A stretch of DNA of 11,144 bases from CALSMU01 sp963926405 (GCA_963926405.1 CAWUXI010000130.1:1-11144), one strand, 5' to 3'. Positions 1-8,833 are shown, counted from the stretch's first letter. Program-made: numbers and translations. Notes: a model not told the origin generated them from the sequence alone.

Positions 1-2418
1 CTTATATTGCCCCTTTAAGTCTTTCCGAACATCGAAATAAGCATTTGCCCAAAAGCTTTTTAAATCACTTGTGATTTGTACAACTTTGTAGCCAGGAGAA
101 AGTAAATGCATCAATACATTCTTCTTACCCTTATTAACTGTTGGTGTATCTTCTAGCCCAAAACACTCCTGCAATCTTACAGCCAATATAGGGTCAGACC
201 CACTGGCTTGATAGTTTAGTTTAATCGTTGATCCACTGGGAACATCTATTTTTGTTGGCGCTAAAACATTTAATTGTTTCTGCAAATCCTGTGGTAAACT
301 GTATTGTAAAATCTCCTTTAGGTTAATTTTTTTTAGAGCCTCTGGTTTCTTAATATTACTCAAATAAGGACTTAACCACTCCGCATTTGTCAATAGTAAA
401 GTTTCCATACTAACATCTGGCCAACCTTCTTGAGGATTCCACTTGCGCAAAGATAAAACTCTATTTTGCCATTGTTCTACATCCTCATTCCAGTTCAATA
501 ATACACCACCCTCTTTTTGAACCGCGTCAGTAATTGCCTTTATCAATTGACTATCATCTGGATCTGGTAAAGGAGTACTTTTTAAAATTATACTTCCAAT
601 TCGCATATCCAAAGTTGCAATTAATCCTCCTTTACGTGTGTCCCAAGTAATTACCTCTTGCGTTTTAACCAAAGGTTGCAAATCGGTTGGGTTAAGAGGA
701 GCAGCCATAAATATTTTCCCGCTTCCATCCCTATCGTTTACATGCGCAATAGCCAACCACGGTTCATGTGCCAAATCATCTCGATGTCCGGCAGATGCAA
801 ATCGTCCATTTGCCATTTGAAATTGCGCATTATTTCCTGGTCGAGCGCATGCTATTCTTTCTGGATATGCATAAGCTATCAACAGTCCTGTTTCAAAATC
901 ACTGTGTGGGTTGTTGTCTGCTTCTATCTTAAAAGTCCTACGGTATTGATCCGCAATTTTCTCAATTCTAGCTAATTTCCTTCCACCTACATTTTCTTTT
1001 CGGTAACGACGCAATGCATCTATTCGTAGATTAATATCTATACCTGCTTCTTTTGGTAAAGGATCTCTTTCTTCTACAATTGCAGCTATGTCCGTTGCCA
1101 AATCCAATTGACCTTCTTCTTTTGCACGAATTAACATGTGCGCAATACGAGGATGTGTTGGTAAGCGATGTAATTGTTTACCATGTTCCGTGATACGACT
1201 ATTCTCTAAAGCTTCTAATTCATGAAGCAATTCAGATGCTTGCGCTACATGACCTTTTGGTGGAGGCGTTAACCATGAAAGTTGCTGCGGATCTACTATT
1301 CCCCATTGTGCCATATCCAAGACTAATGATGATAAATCGGCTTGCTCTATTTCAGGAGTTCCATGTTCTTTTAAACGAGATTGAGTTGCCAATGTCCACA
1401 TACGATAACATACTCCAGCACTTAATCTGCCTGCCCTTCCTGCTCTTTGGTCTGCAGAATCTTTGGAAACTTGAACGGTTTCTAACCTAGATAACCCAGA
1501 ATTTGGATCAAAACGGGAGGTTCTTCCAAAACCAGAATCCACAACAACCTTAACCCCTTCAATAGTCAAACTAGTCTCGGCGATCGAGGTTGCCAAAACA
1601 ATTTTCCGTTTACCTTCCCGATTGGGCATAATTGCCGCAAATTGCTTATTTGGTGGTAACTGTCCGTACAACGGATGAATCATTACCCCCTTTGTAGAAT
1701 TGCGTAAAAACTCTTCACATTTTCGAATTTCACCTTGTCCAGGTAGAAAGACTAATATATCTCCTTCATGTTTTTGCAATGCGGACTTAACCACTCTAGC
1801 TGCCAATTCTGGTAGTAAGCGCATATCACTTTCTCCAGAGTAGTTGATCTCTACTGGGTACTGTCTGCCTTCGCTAATTACCACCGAGGCATTTAGCATT
1901 GTAGATAATTCAGGCATATCCAATGTTGCCGACATTACCATTATTCGTAAGTCAGGACGCAAGATTTGCTGTGCTTCACGGCATAGTGCCATAGCTACAT
2001 CAGCGTGAATACTCCGTTCATGAAACTCATCAAAAATTACCAAGCCAACTCCTTCAAGTCCATTATCTTGCTGGATCATCCTGGTAAGAATACCCTCCGT
2101 TACAACTTCAATTTGTGTATTTGGTCCTACTCTATTTTCAAAACGAATTCTAAAACCAACAGATTCCCCTATTTGTTCACCCAATAAATCCGCCATACGA
2201 GTGGCAATTGTTTTCGCAGCCAACCTTCTTGGCTCCAACATTAATATTTTTTGACCTTTTAACCAAGGCTCATTCATTAAAGTAAGTGGAACCAAAGTAC
2301 TCTTTCCAGCTCCTGGAGGAGCTTTAACTATTAAAGTGGTATCAGTAACTAACTTCTCCTGAATCTCAGGAATAACTGCTACAACAGGCAAATCTATAGT
2401 TTGGTAATTAAACTTCAA
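1..2418 (-). CDS. hrpB: ATP-dependent helicase HrpB (DEAH/RHA family), 3' end cut off by window edge
   Basis: The minus strand carries 806 uninterrupted codons from an in-frame stop at 2428-2430 to the window edge. Helicase motifs appear in order: Walker A GAGKST (residues 36-41), DEFHERS (130-136; DEFH instead of DEAH is normal for HrpB), MSATLDM around SAT 163-165, an SIAETSLTIEG stretch, and motif VI QRAGRAGR (324-331). The C-terminal half matches the HrpB-specific region and ends in FWANAYFDVRKDLKG-type sequence, which in HrpB lies about 25-30 residues from the end, so only a short tail is missing. HrpB is a putative RNA helicase whose cellular role is poorly defined. No ATG is available near the N-terminus. 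The chosen start is TTG at 2418, four codons after the upstream stop; TTG at 2391 is an alternative that matches the shorter E. coli N-terminus. It is divergent from the ABC-F gene. Confidence 0.93.
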   Translation of the reverse strand, partial: MKFNYQTIDLPVVAVIPEIQEKLVTDTTLIVKAPPGAGKSTLVPLTLMNEPWLKGQKILMLEPRRLAAKTIATRMADLLGEQIGESVGFRIRFENRVGPNTQIEVVTEGILTRMIQQDNGLEGVGLVIFDEFHERSIHADVAMALCREAQQILRPDLRIMVMSATLDMPELSTMLNASVVISEGRQYPVEINYSGESDMRLLPELAARVVKSALQKHEGDILVFLPGQGEIRKCEEFLRNSTKGVMIHPLYGQLPPNKQFAAIMPNREGKRKIVLATSIAETSLTIEGVKVVVDSGFGRTSRFDPNSGLSRLETVQVSKDSADQRAGRAGRLSAGVCYRMWTLATQSRLKEHGTPEIEQADLSSLVLDMAQWGIVDPQQLSWLTPPPKGHVAQASELLHELEALENSRITEHGKQLHRLPTHPRIAHMLIRAKEEGQLDLATDIAAIVEERDPLPKEAGIDINLRIDALRRYRKENVGGRKLARIEKIADQYRRTFKIEADNNPHSDFETGLLIAYAYPERIACARPGNNAQFQMANGRFASAGHRDDLAHEPWLAIAHVNDRDGSGKIFMAAPLNPTDLQPLVKTQEVITWDTRKGGLIATLDMRIGSIILKSTPLPDPDDSQLIKAITDAVQKEGGVLLNWNEDVEQWQNRVLSLRKWNPQEGWPDVSMETLLLTNAEWLSPYLSNIKKPEALKKINLKEILQYSLPQDLQKQLNVLAPTKIDVPSGSTIKLNYQASGSDPILAVRLQECFGLEDTPTVNKGKKNVLMHLLSPGYKVVQITSDLKSFWANAYFDVRKDLKGQYK

Positions 2419-2436
2419 GGTGTTGATTTAGAAATA

Positions 2437-2444
2437 CAAATTTA
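2437..2444 (-). promoter_or_regulatory. Putative -7 box for hrpB
   Basis: On the minus strand this reads TAAATTTG, a perfect match to the Bacteroidota -7 consensus TAnnTTTG, 18 nt upstream of the proposed TTG start at 2418. No TTG (-33 element) is found at the 17-23 nt spacing known for Flavobacterium promoters, so the call rests on the -7 box and its location only. Confidence 0.35.
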
Positions 2445-2462
2445 GGGTTTCTAAAATTGTAA

Positions 2463-2492
2463 TTGTATCTCCAATTCTTTTTTTTAGATTCG
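2463..2492 (+). promoter_or_regulatory. Putative promoter of the ABC-F gene
   Basis: TTG at 2463-2465 is followed after 19 nt by TAGATTCG at 2485-2492, which matches TAnnTTTG with one mismatch. Spacing fits the Flavobacterium-type TTG-N17-23-TAnnTTTG promoter. It would start transcription about 15-18 nt before the ATG at 2515. The leader is A-rich and shows no Shine-Dalgarno sequence, which is common in this phylum. Confidence 0.35.
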
Positions 2493-2514
2493 CACTTTCT
2501 AAAAACAAAAAAGA

Positions 2515-4152
2515 ATGATATCTGTAGACGCACTAGGAGTTGATTTTAATGGTAAAACCTTGTTCAATGATGTTTCGTTTGTGGTAAACCCTACAGATAA
2601 AATAGCTTTAATGGGAAAGAATGGAGCGGGAAAGTCTACCATCATGAAAATTATTGCTGGTATATCCAAATCCAACAGAGGGGCAGTTAGGTACCCAGAT
2701 GATACAGTTATAGCTTATTTACCTCAACACTTATTGACAGAGGATAATTGTACCGTATTTGAAGAAACATCAAAAGCTTTTGGGGAAATAGCTGCTATGA
2801 AAAGTGAGATGGATCGACTCAATAAAGAATTGGAAACTCGAACCGATTACGAGTCGAAGGAGTACATGAATATTATTGAGAAGGTTACTGAGCTTGGAGA
2901 GAAATTCTATTCCATCGAGGAAATCAATTTTGACGCTGAAGTTGAAAAAGCATTACAAGGTTTAGGATTTAAAAGAGAAGACTTTCATCGCCCTACTAGT
3001 GAATTCAGCGGGGGTTGGAGAATGCGTATCGAATTATGTAAAATACTATTGCAGAAGCCAGATTTAATTTTATTGGATGAGCCAACAAACCATGTAGATA
3101 TTGAATCTGTAATTTGGTTGGAAGACTTCTTAATTAATAAAGCCAAAGCTGTTGTCGTTATCTCTCACGATAGAGCTTTTATTGACAACATTACCAATAG
3201 AACCATTGAGGTGACTATGGGACGTATTTATGATTACAAAGCAAAATACACCCATTACTTGCAATTAAGAGAAGAAAGGAGAGTTCATCAAATAAAGGCT
3301 TTTAAGGAGCAACAAAAATTTATTGCTGACAACCAGCGTTTCATTGATCAGTTTAAAGGAACCTATTCCAAAACTAATCAAGTTTCTTCGCGAGAAAAAA
3401 TGTTGGAGAAATTGGAGATTATAGAAATTGATGAAGTGGATAATGCTTCATTAAAACTGACCTTCCCTCCTAGTCAACGTTCAGGTGATTACCCTGTAAT
3501 AGCAAAAGATCTAACCAAAAAGTATGATAACCATACCGTTTTTAACAAAGCCAATATGGCAATTGAAAGAGGTCAGAAAGTATCTTTTGTAGGCCGAAAT
3601 GGCGAAGGGAAATCCACTATGATTAAGGCCATAATGGGCGAGATTGATTTTGAAGGTGAATGTACTTTAGGTCATAATGCAAAGGTTGGTTACTTCGCGC
3701 AAAACCAAGCTTCTTTATTAGATCCTGAATTAACCATTTTTCAAACGGTTGATGAAGTAGCCAAAGGAGATATCAGAACGCAGATCAATAACATTTTAGG
3801 ACGTTTTATGTTTGGAGGTGATGATATAGACAAAAAAGTAAAGTTCTTATCTGGAGGAGAGAAAACGCGCTTGGCAATGGTAAAACTTTTACTTGAACCT
3901 GTTAATATTTTAATTTTGGATGAGCCATCCAATCATTTAGATTTGAAGTCGAAAGATGTATTAAAAGAAGCTTTATTAGCTTTTGATGGAACATTGATAC
4001 TCGTTTCACACGATCGTGATTTCTTACAAGGACTATCTGAAAAAGTGTTCGAATTCAAAGATCAACGTGTTATCGAGCATTTCGAGTCTATAGATGCTTT
4101 TTTAGAAAGAAATAGAATCGAAAGCTTAAAAGAGATTAATTTAATGGGCTAA
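2515..4152 (+). CDS. ABC-F family ATPase (two ATP-binding cassettes, no membrane domain)
   Basis: The 545-residue protein has two ABC cassettes. Cassette 1: Walker A GKNGAGKST (34-42), Q-loop YLPQH, signature FSGGWRMR (164-171), Walker B LILLDEPTNH (184-193), H-switch His218. Cassette 2: Walker A GRNGEGKST (360-368), signature LSGGEK (445-450), Walker B ILDEPSNH (467-474), H-switch His499. A charged linker of about 100 residues, including the KGTYSKTNQVSSREK stretch, joins them, as in ABC-F proteins that act on the ribosomal E site. There are no transmembrane segments, so it is a cytosolic translation factor-like ATPase and not a transporter. The second half resembles YbiT most. It lacks the long C-terminal extension of Uup and YheS. 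The only oddity is Ser472 where DEPTNH is usual. Which subfamily it belongs to, and whether it gives any antibiotic protection, cannot be read from sequence alone. Confidence 0.93.
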   Translation: MISVDALGVDFNGKTLFNDVSFVVNPTDKIALMGKNGAGKSTIMKIIAGISKSNRGAVRYPDDTVIAYLPQHLLTEDNCTVFEETSKAFGEIAAMKSEMDRLNKELETRTDYESKEYMNIIEKVTELGEKFYSIEEINFDAEVEKALQGLGFKREDFHRPTSEFSGGWRMRIELCKILLQKPDLILLDEPTNHVDIESVIWLEDFLINKAKAVVVISHDRAFIDNITNRTIEVTMGRIYDYKAKYTHYLQLREERRVHQIKAFKEQQKFIADNQRFIDQFKGTYSKTNQVSSREKMLEKLEIIEIDEVDNASLKLTFPPSQRSGDYPVIAKDLTKKYDNHTVFNKANMAIERGQKVSFVGRNGEGKSTMIKAIMGEIDFEGECTLGHNAKVGYFAQNQASLLDPELTIFQTVDEVAKGDIRTQINNILGRFMFGGDDIDKKVKFLSGGEKTRLAMVKLLLEPVNILILDEPSNHLDLKSKDVLKEALLAFDGTLILVSHDRDFLQGLSEKVFEFKDQRVIEHFESIDAFLERNRIESLKEINLMG

Positions 4153-4628
4153 AAAAAGTACTTGATATACTTTGCGAAATTTTCATCATTTATTCTATGT
4201 TTCATTGTAGAATCGATAATAATTTCTTGTTTCGTTTTCTTTCGACTTAAAGGACGCAAGAACTCTATCGTGTGATAAGGTAAAACGACATCATCCTGTT
4301 CTCCCAAAACAATTAATCTTTTGGGGCATTTATTATAGCTTCTTTCTACTGCTAAGTCAACTGAACGCATTCCAAGTGCAGGATTAAACAGCAAGCAGGG
4401 CAGACTATTCTTTTCGCTTAACCAAAACCCTAAAAAACCTCCTAAGCTACTTGCCACGATATGGGAAATATTTTCACTTTCAATTGTATCGTTTAACAAT
4501 TTAAATGGATCCTCCTCTTTCTTATAATCTAAATGAAGCGCAACAACAACTCCATATTGTTTGAGCATTTGAATTTTCTCAGGTCTTGGAGAACTATCTA
4601 AACCGTGGATATATAAAATTTTCATCAT
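4149..4628 (-). CDS. YqiA/YcfP-like alpha/beta hydrolase (putative esterase)
   Basis: This small 159-residue protein has the compact alpha/beta hydrolase layout of the YqiA (UPF0227) family. The N-terminal LYIHGLDSSP (5-14) forms the oxyanion side. The nucleophile elbow is ASSLGG (59-64), with Ser61 as the likely nucleophile. An acidic GEQDD (109-113) supplies the candidate Asp, and His144 in MKHRIND is the candidate catalytic His. Family members are esterases with short acyl substrates in vitro; the natural substrate is unknown. No signal peptide, so cytosolic. It is the last gene of the minus-strand operon, 8 bp after the RluD gene. It starts with tandem ATG codons (4628 and 4625), either of which could be used. 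Its 3' end overlaps the 3' end of the convergent ABC-F gene by 4 bp. Confidence 0.8.
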   Translation of the reverse strand: MMKILYIHGLDSSPRPEKIQMLKQYGVVVALHLDYKKEEDPFKLLNDTIESENISHIVASSLGGFLGFWLSEKNSLPCLLFNPALGMRSVDLAVERSYNKCPKRLIVLGEQDDVVLPYHTIEFLRPLSRKKTKQEIIIDSTMKHRINDENFAKYIKYFF

Positions 4629-4636
4629 TTAAATTA

Positions 4637-5677
4637 TTAATTTCCTTTATAGCGTCTCCATTTCTCTAAGACATTTACAAAATCCTCTGGCAAATCAGAA
4701 TCGAAACGCATTTCTTCTCCTGTTTTAGGGTGCGTAAAACCAAGTGACTTTGCATGTAAAGCGTGACGTGGAATAGTTGCAAAACAATTACCAATAAATT
4801 GCTTGTATTTAGAAAATATAGTCCCTTTCACTATTCTGTCACCTCCGTATTCAAAATCATTAAATATCGGATGCCCAATGTGCTTCATATGGATTCGAAT
4901 CTGATGCGTTCTCCCCGTTTCCAAGCGACATTCAACTAAAGTAACATATCCAAATCGTTCTAAAACTTTATAATGTGTAACTGCATGTTTCCCCATATCG
5001 CCATCAGGAAACACATCCATAATCTTCCTGTTTTGTTGCGAACGACCAATATTACCTTCTACCTTTCCTTCATCCTCATCAAAATCTCCCCAAACCAAAG
5101 CATAATACCTTCGGTAGGTTGTTCTATTGAAAAACTGTTTTGCTAAGTTCGTTAGTGTATTTTCAGTTTTCGCAACGACCATTATTCCCGAAGTATTTTT
5201 ATCCAATCGATGGACTAATCCTGGCCTACCAAAATAGTCTGTAGGCAATGATGGAAGGTTGTCAAAATGAAATGATAATGCATGCACTAATGTCCCAGAG
5301 TAATTTCCAAAACCTGGATGAACAACCATTCCTGGGTCTTTGTTTACGATGACAAACTCATCATCCTCATACTCAATATTAATTGGAATATCTTCGGGAA
5401 TCATTTCAAAAACCTTAACAGGCTCTGGCATAACAATGGAAATGTCGTCATTTGGCTTTACGCGATAATTCTGCTTAACAACAACCTTATTAACCAGAAT
5501 ATTTCCATTCTTAGCAACTATTTGCAGCCTATTTCTTGAAATATTTGGAATACGTGCCATCAAGAATTTATCTATTCTTAAGACTTGCTGTCCTGGGTCA
5601 GCTACAAAATGATGGTGTTCGAATAACTCACTTTGTTCTTCAATATTATCCTCATTATCTTCTACCTCTTCAGCCAT
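4637..5677 (-). CDS. rluD: RluD-type 23S rRNA pseudouridine synthase (RluA family)
   Basis: The 346-residue protein starts with an acidic, low-complexity tail (about 1-25). An S4 RNA-binding domain follows (about 31-84; LRIDKFLMARIP, ISRNRLQ, NGNILVNK). The catalytic domain has the RluA-family motif HRLDKNTSG (156-164), in which Asp159 is the catalytic nucleophile, and the downstream ETGRTHQIRIHM and HALHAK motifs. RluD isomerises uridines in helix 69 of 23S rRNA during large-subunit assembly. The S4 domain plus length fits RluD over RluA, but RluC-type specificity cannot be excluded. It lies 5 bp downstream of the T9SS-protein gene and 8 bp upstream of the hydrolase gene, so it is almost certainly co-transcribed with both. 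PASTA protein, RluD and Ddl are commonly neighbours in Bacteroidota. Confidence 0.93.
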   Translation of the reverse strand: MAEEVEDNEDNIEEQSELFEHHHFVADPGQQVLRIDKFLMARIPNISRNRLQIVAKNGNILVNKVVVKQNYRVKPNDDISIVMPEPVKVFEMIPEDIPINIEYEDDEFVIVNKDPGMVVHPGFGNYSGTLVHALSFHFDNLPSLPTDYFGRPGLVHRLDKNTSGIMVVAKTENTLTNLAKQFFNRTTYRRYYALVWGDFDEDEGKVEGNIGRSQQNRKIMDVFPDGDMGKHAVTHYKVLERFGYVTLVECRLETGRTHQIRIHMKHIGHPIFNDFEYGGDRIVKGTIFSKYKQFIGNCFATIPRHALHAKSLGFTHPKTGEEMRFDSDLPEDFVNVLEKWRRYKGN

Positions 5678-5682
5678 AGCAA

Positions 5683-7935
5683 TTATCTAGAAACGGACAA
5701 TCTCCTTGTCGCAAAATCACCCGTTTTACTTATTATTTGAACAATATACATTCCAACTGACAAGACCTCGATATTTATTTGACTTGACCCAGCTAAATTT
5801 TCAAGCACCATTAACTTCCCTTGCATGTCATATATTTTCAATTCTCCCTCCAATCCATCCTGAAAATTTATATTCAATAAATCATTTGCTGGATTTGGAT
5901 ACACCTCAAACTGTAATGCGGTATTATTTGAATTGACTGAAGCGAGTATATCATCAAAGTCCGAAACAAACACTGGTCGTATCATTAATGAGCCTTCAAA
6001 ACTAGTATTAGCCCATCCAGAGCCCAGATTATAAAAAATCTTGTCTTGGTTATTGATGTTTTTATCAAATCCAATATTTAACCTTTCTGCAGAAGACTGT
6101 TTCCATCCAATATAGAAAGTCCCAGATAAAGCAACAGCTTCAGGTAATGCATATTCATAATATCCATTTACACCATACTTATACTTTGGAAGGTAGGTAG
6201 TTGGAAGTAACTCATCATCCGTAGTATAAATTAAATCTCCTGGCGCACCGTTAATTTCATTCCATATTTGAATATAAAACAACTCACTACTCGCATCGTT
6301 CACCGAAGCTTCAAAATGCATTTTTACTGCTCGTATCGAATCGATTATACCGTTGGGTATTGTAAACTTATAAGCTAGTTCAGCGCCATTGCCTACTAAG
6401 CCATACGCAGACTCAGCGCTACCGTCATCATAAGCATAGTAGTTTTCAAAAATTTGTTGCTGCCAAAGAGTGTCATTTCCATGAAATAAATTATCGGTAT
6501 CAGTTCCCAGGAAATGCTTTAAATCAAAAATTGCAAATGTATCTGCATAAGCAGTATCAAACCAAAACTCTCCAGGCCCAGAATCCGGAAGTTCATATCT
6601 TAAATCAAATGAAACCAGAGGATTTACAGTTGCTGCACCTAGATAATCTATAGAATTCAGAAATGTTCCATCATAATACAATTCTAAACCTGTACCACCA
6701 GAAACATTTATTCCAGCAAGATTAGGATTCGAGCTATAAGTCGACAAAGTTAAACTGTCATTTACCATCCGGTTTTTTGGATCCACTTGGTAATGTGTCC
6801 AGGGCATAGAAGTAAATTCATTGATAAGTGATGGCGCAGGGTATTGAAATGCCCAATCATCTTCATAAATATCATCGAATGCTCTATTGTCGGCCAATTC
6901 AACATAATCAAGATGCCAATGATCCAAGCTTCCAGTAAGTGAACCATAACTTTTAAAGCGGAATTGAAAACCATCTTGTTTGTATTGCGCACTGGTAACC
7001 TCAAATAAAACTTGCGTAAAGGTGGAAGAGGAACTCCCAGTTGTATTCCAAACAGAAAACCACTGAGAAGTAACAGGTGACCAGAACTCTAACGTTAAAG
7101 AATCAAATTGATCGGGTGCTTCTCCAATTCCTCCACCTTGGTATAAAAAACTAAAGTAAACATCTCCAACCGTTCCTAAAAGATTTATTGGCTTTGAAGT
7201 TAACACATCCGATAACCCAGTGGCAGAGGGGGAAGACCAATCATATGGATATCCAACCGCATCAATCCCATCAAAAGTAGCTACACCAATGGAGTGAGGA
7301 TTCTCTGGATATGTATTGTTTAAGTAGACAAATCTATCTTGCCAAAACACAGTAACATCTGCAGCGGATTCTACCACAAAATACATGGTTAAAGAATCTT
7401 GCAATAAATCAGGATTGACTTCAATAATTGTTGCGTCAGGTGATGAAACAGTCCAAAGTGAATCTATTGTGTAAAACGAAGGCCACACCTCTGTGTTTGA
7501 AAACGTAACTGGATAATTATCCAATACAAATACGTCTACAAATGAAGATGGCAGAGCTATCGTGTCGATTTTTATTGAATCAAAACCGAAGCCTGGAACC
7601 GTATCGTATTCGTAGCGATAGCTTGTGTCAAGCATATAAGAGCTTCCCCAAGAATTTGGAACACCCGAAATTTCTAATAAAAACCAAGTCGAATCTTCAA
7701 CATTTGAACCCCCAATTGTATCGTTAAAGGTTTTGAAGTGATCTATCGAAAAGTCATCAAAAAAAGGAAGGCTAAGTGTATCAAATAGGTAAGTAAATGA
7801 TTCATGTAAAACGCTAACTTTCTGCTGCGCTTCCTCTTGCATTATTTTACCATTATATCTTAATGGCTTCAGTTCTTCTTGCGCAGAAGTTGCAAAAGAA
7901 ATGAATACCGTAAGTAGAAATATTATTTTTCTCAT
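5683..7935 (-). CDS. T9SS type A sorting-domain secreted protein, function unknown
   Basis: The 750-residue protein begins with a clear signal peptide (MRK, hydrophobic core, probable cleavage after Ala18 at SA|Q, a typical Bacteroidota site). It ends with a T9SS type A sorting domain (about 676-750): VYPNPAND near 678-685, then KIYDMQGK and MYIVQI. It should cross the outer membrane by type IX secretion and be anchored or released at the surface. Near the N-terminus is LPFFDDFS. Residues about 217-348 look like a jelly-roll/MAM-type beta-sandwich (YFSFLYQGGG to FRFKSYGSLTGS and HWHLDYVEL). A second module starts at YAYDDGSAESAYGL (about 500) and runs to about 658. No catalytic motif is recognised. 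Aromatic, Asp and Ser/Thr residues are abundant and Cys is absent. ATG 7935 is chosen; a TTG immediately before it (7938) is also in frame. It lies 10 bp after the PASTA gene and 5 bp before rluD, so it is embedded in their operon. Confidence 0.88.
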   Translation of the reverse strand: MRKIIFLLTVFISFATSAQEELKPLRYNGKIMQEEAQQKVSVLHESFTYLFDTLSLPFFDDFSIDHFKTFNDTIGGSNVEDSTWFLLEISGVPNSWGSSYMLDTSYRYEYDTVPGFGFDSIKIDTIALPSSFVDVFVLDNYPVTFSNTEVWPSFYTIDSLWTVSSPDATIIEVNPDLLQDSLTMYFVVESAADVTVFWQDRFVYLNNTYPENPHSIGVATFDGIDAVGYPYDWSSPSATGLSDVLTSKPINLLGTVGDVYFSFLYQGGGIGEAPDQFDSLTLEFWSPVTSQWFSVWNTTGSSSSTFTQVLFEVTSAQYKQDGFQFRFKSYGSLTGSLDHWHLDYVELADNRAFDDIYEDDWAFQYPAPSLINEFTSMPWTHYQVDPKNRMVNDSLTLSTYSSNPNLAGINVSGGTGLELYYDGTFLNSIDYLGAATVNPLVSFDLRYELPDSGPGEFWFDTAYADTFAIFDLKHFLGTDTDNLFHGNDTLWQQQIFENYYAYDDGSAESAYGLVGNGAELAYKFTIPNGIIDSIRAVKMHFEASVNDASSELFYIQIWNEINGAPGDLIYTTDDELLPTTYLPKYKYGVNGYYEYALPEAVALSGTFYIGWKQSSAERLNIGFDKNINNQDKIFYNLGSGWANTSFEGSLMIRPVFVSDFDDILASVNSNNTALQFEVYPNPANDLLNINFQDGLEGELKIYDMQGKLMVLENLAGSSQINIEVLSVGMYIVQIISKTGDFATRRLSVSR

Positions 7936-7945
7936 CAATAAATAG

Positions 7946-8821
7946 CTATAATGGATCTACGACAGCTACTGTATCAGATACAACAACCTGTTTTCTTACC
8001 ATTATTGTCACTGCAGTGCCCGAAGGAACTACACCTTTAACAACACTTTGAGGATGAGGACTTTGCTTATAAACTACAAAGGATAAAGAATCTTCAGCGG
8101 TTAATGCATTTTCATATAGCACCTCAGACTCTAAACCTGACAATGCCAATAATTGTTGTGCATTAAATGCTGTTTCTCCAACCAATATTGGCAAATTAAC
8201 AGGCTTTCCTCCTCCTCCACTTCCGTAAACAACCTCTATAACGGAACCTTTTAGCAATTTAGTACCTGCCTCTATATTTTTTCCTTTGTACTTCAATTCC
8301 AAAACACGACCATCATCCTTATGTGGTTTTGGTTCGAAATTAACTTTAAAGCCAAGCATTTCTAATTTTACTTTCGCTAATTTTTTTGAATTATTTACTG
8401 ATAATAGGTCTGGAAGAACCTTATACTCACCAGCCTTTTTGACAACCGTTAGATATATTCTACGTCCAGGTTTTACAAAGGATGGAATTGTATCATTAGC
8501 AGTTTCAATATGCGGGTCTGGATCTTGACTGATAACAGAACCTGCAGGTGCATTGTCAGAATACACAGAATCATTGATAATGTAGTTCAAATCTTTACTA
8601 CCAATAAAGTCATCAATATTATCCATATGGACGCCAATAAAATTTGGCACAGCTATATAATGACTCTGATAATCTTCAGAATCATTGTTTGTAAATTCTT
8701 CTAGAGCTCCTAAAGAACAATAAGGAATCATAAACCCAACCAAGATCACAAGTGCTAGATTGATTAAGAACAACTTACTAATTAAAAATCTAAAAAATCC
8801 TTTTACTATATCCATATTCAT
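7946..8821 (-). CDS. Membrane-anchored protein with three PASTA domains
   Basis: The 291-residue protein has a short basic N-terminus, one transmembrane segment (about residues 17-37) and three periplasmic PASTA repeats: about 56-127 (AVPNFIG... GRRIYLTV), 134-200 (VLPDLL... KGSVIEVVYG) and 208-277 (NLPILVG... GTAVTIMV), followed by a short tail. It has no kinase or transpeptidase domain, unlike PknB- or PBP2x-type PASTA proteins, but this stand-alone form is usual in Bacteroidota. A peptidoglycan-sensing or scaffolding role is inferred from the domain and from the divergent ddl gene. The first repeat carries an insertion of about 12 residues (HIETANDTIPSF) before its last strand. The IPYC near the end of the membrane segment is not a good lipobox (Tyr at -1). 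ATG 8821 is chosen; ATG 8815 is equally possible. An upstream TTG (8836) lies inside the putative -7 box and is unlikely. Confidence 0.88.
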   Translation of the reverse strand: MNMDIVKGFFRFLISKLFLINLALVILVGFMIPYCSLGALEEFTNNDSEDYQSHYIAVPNFIGVHMDNIDDFIGSKDLNYIINDSVYSDNAPAGSVISQDPDPHIETANDTIPSFVKPGRRIYLTVVKKAGEYKVLPDLLSVNNSKKLAKVKLEMLGFKVNFEPKPHKDDGRVLELKYKGKNIEAGTKLLKGSVIEVVYGSGGGGKPVNLPILVGETAFNAQQLLALSGLESEVLYENALTAEDSLSFVVYKQSPHPQSVVKGVVPSGTAVTIMVRKQVVVSDTVAVVDPL

Positions 8822-8833
8822 TTTAAATCGAAA

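Noticed and set aside
658..975. 105-codon plus-strand frame opposite hrpB, with neighbours at 638-820, 1236-1490 and 2005-2187
   Set aside because: All lie antisense to an intact 806-codon helicase frame with every motif in place, and none shows a domain or initiation context.
2020..2031. DEFH in place of DEAH in the hrpB helicase motif II
   Set aside because: DEFHERS is normal for HrpB, so it is not a mutation or a sign of inactivity.
5318..5539. 73-codon Asn- and Ile-rich plus-strand frame opposite rluD
   Set aside because: It is the antisense shadow of the S4 and linker region; the repetitive NNN/III composition reflects reversed Val/Asn-rich codons.
6762..7004. 80-codon open frame on the minus strand inside the T9SS protein gene
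   Set aside because: It is an out-of-frame shadow of a gene with a signal peptide and sorting domain in the main frame; its composition is not protein-like.
8716..8719. Possible lipobox Cys (IPYC) in the PASTA protein
   Set aside because: Tyr at -1 and Pro at -2 do not fit a lipobox, and the preceding segment reads better as an uncleaved membrane anchor.
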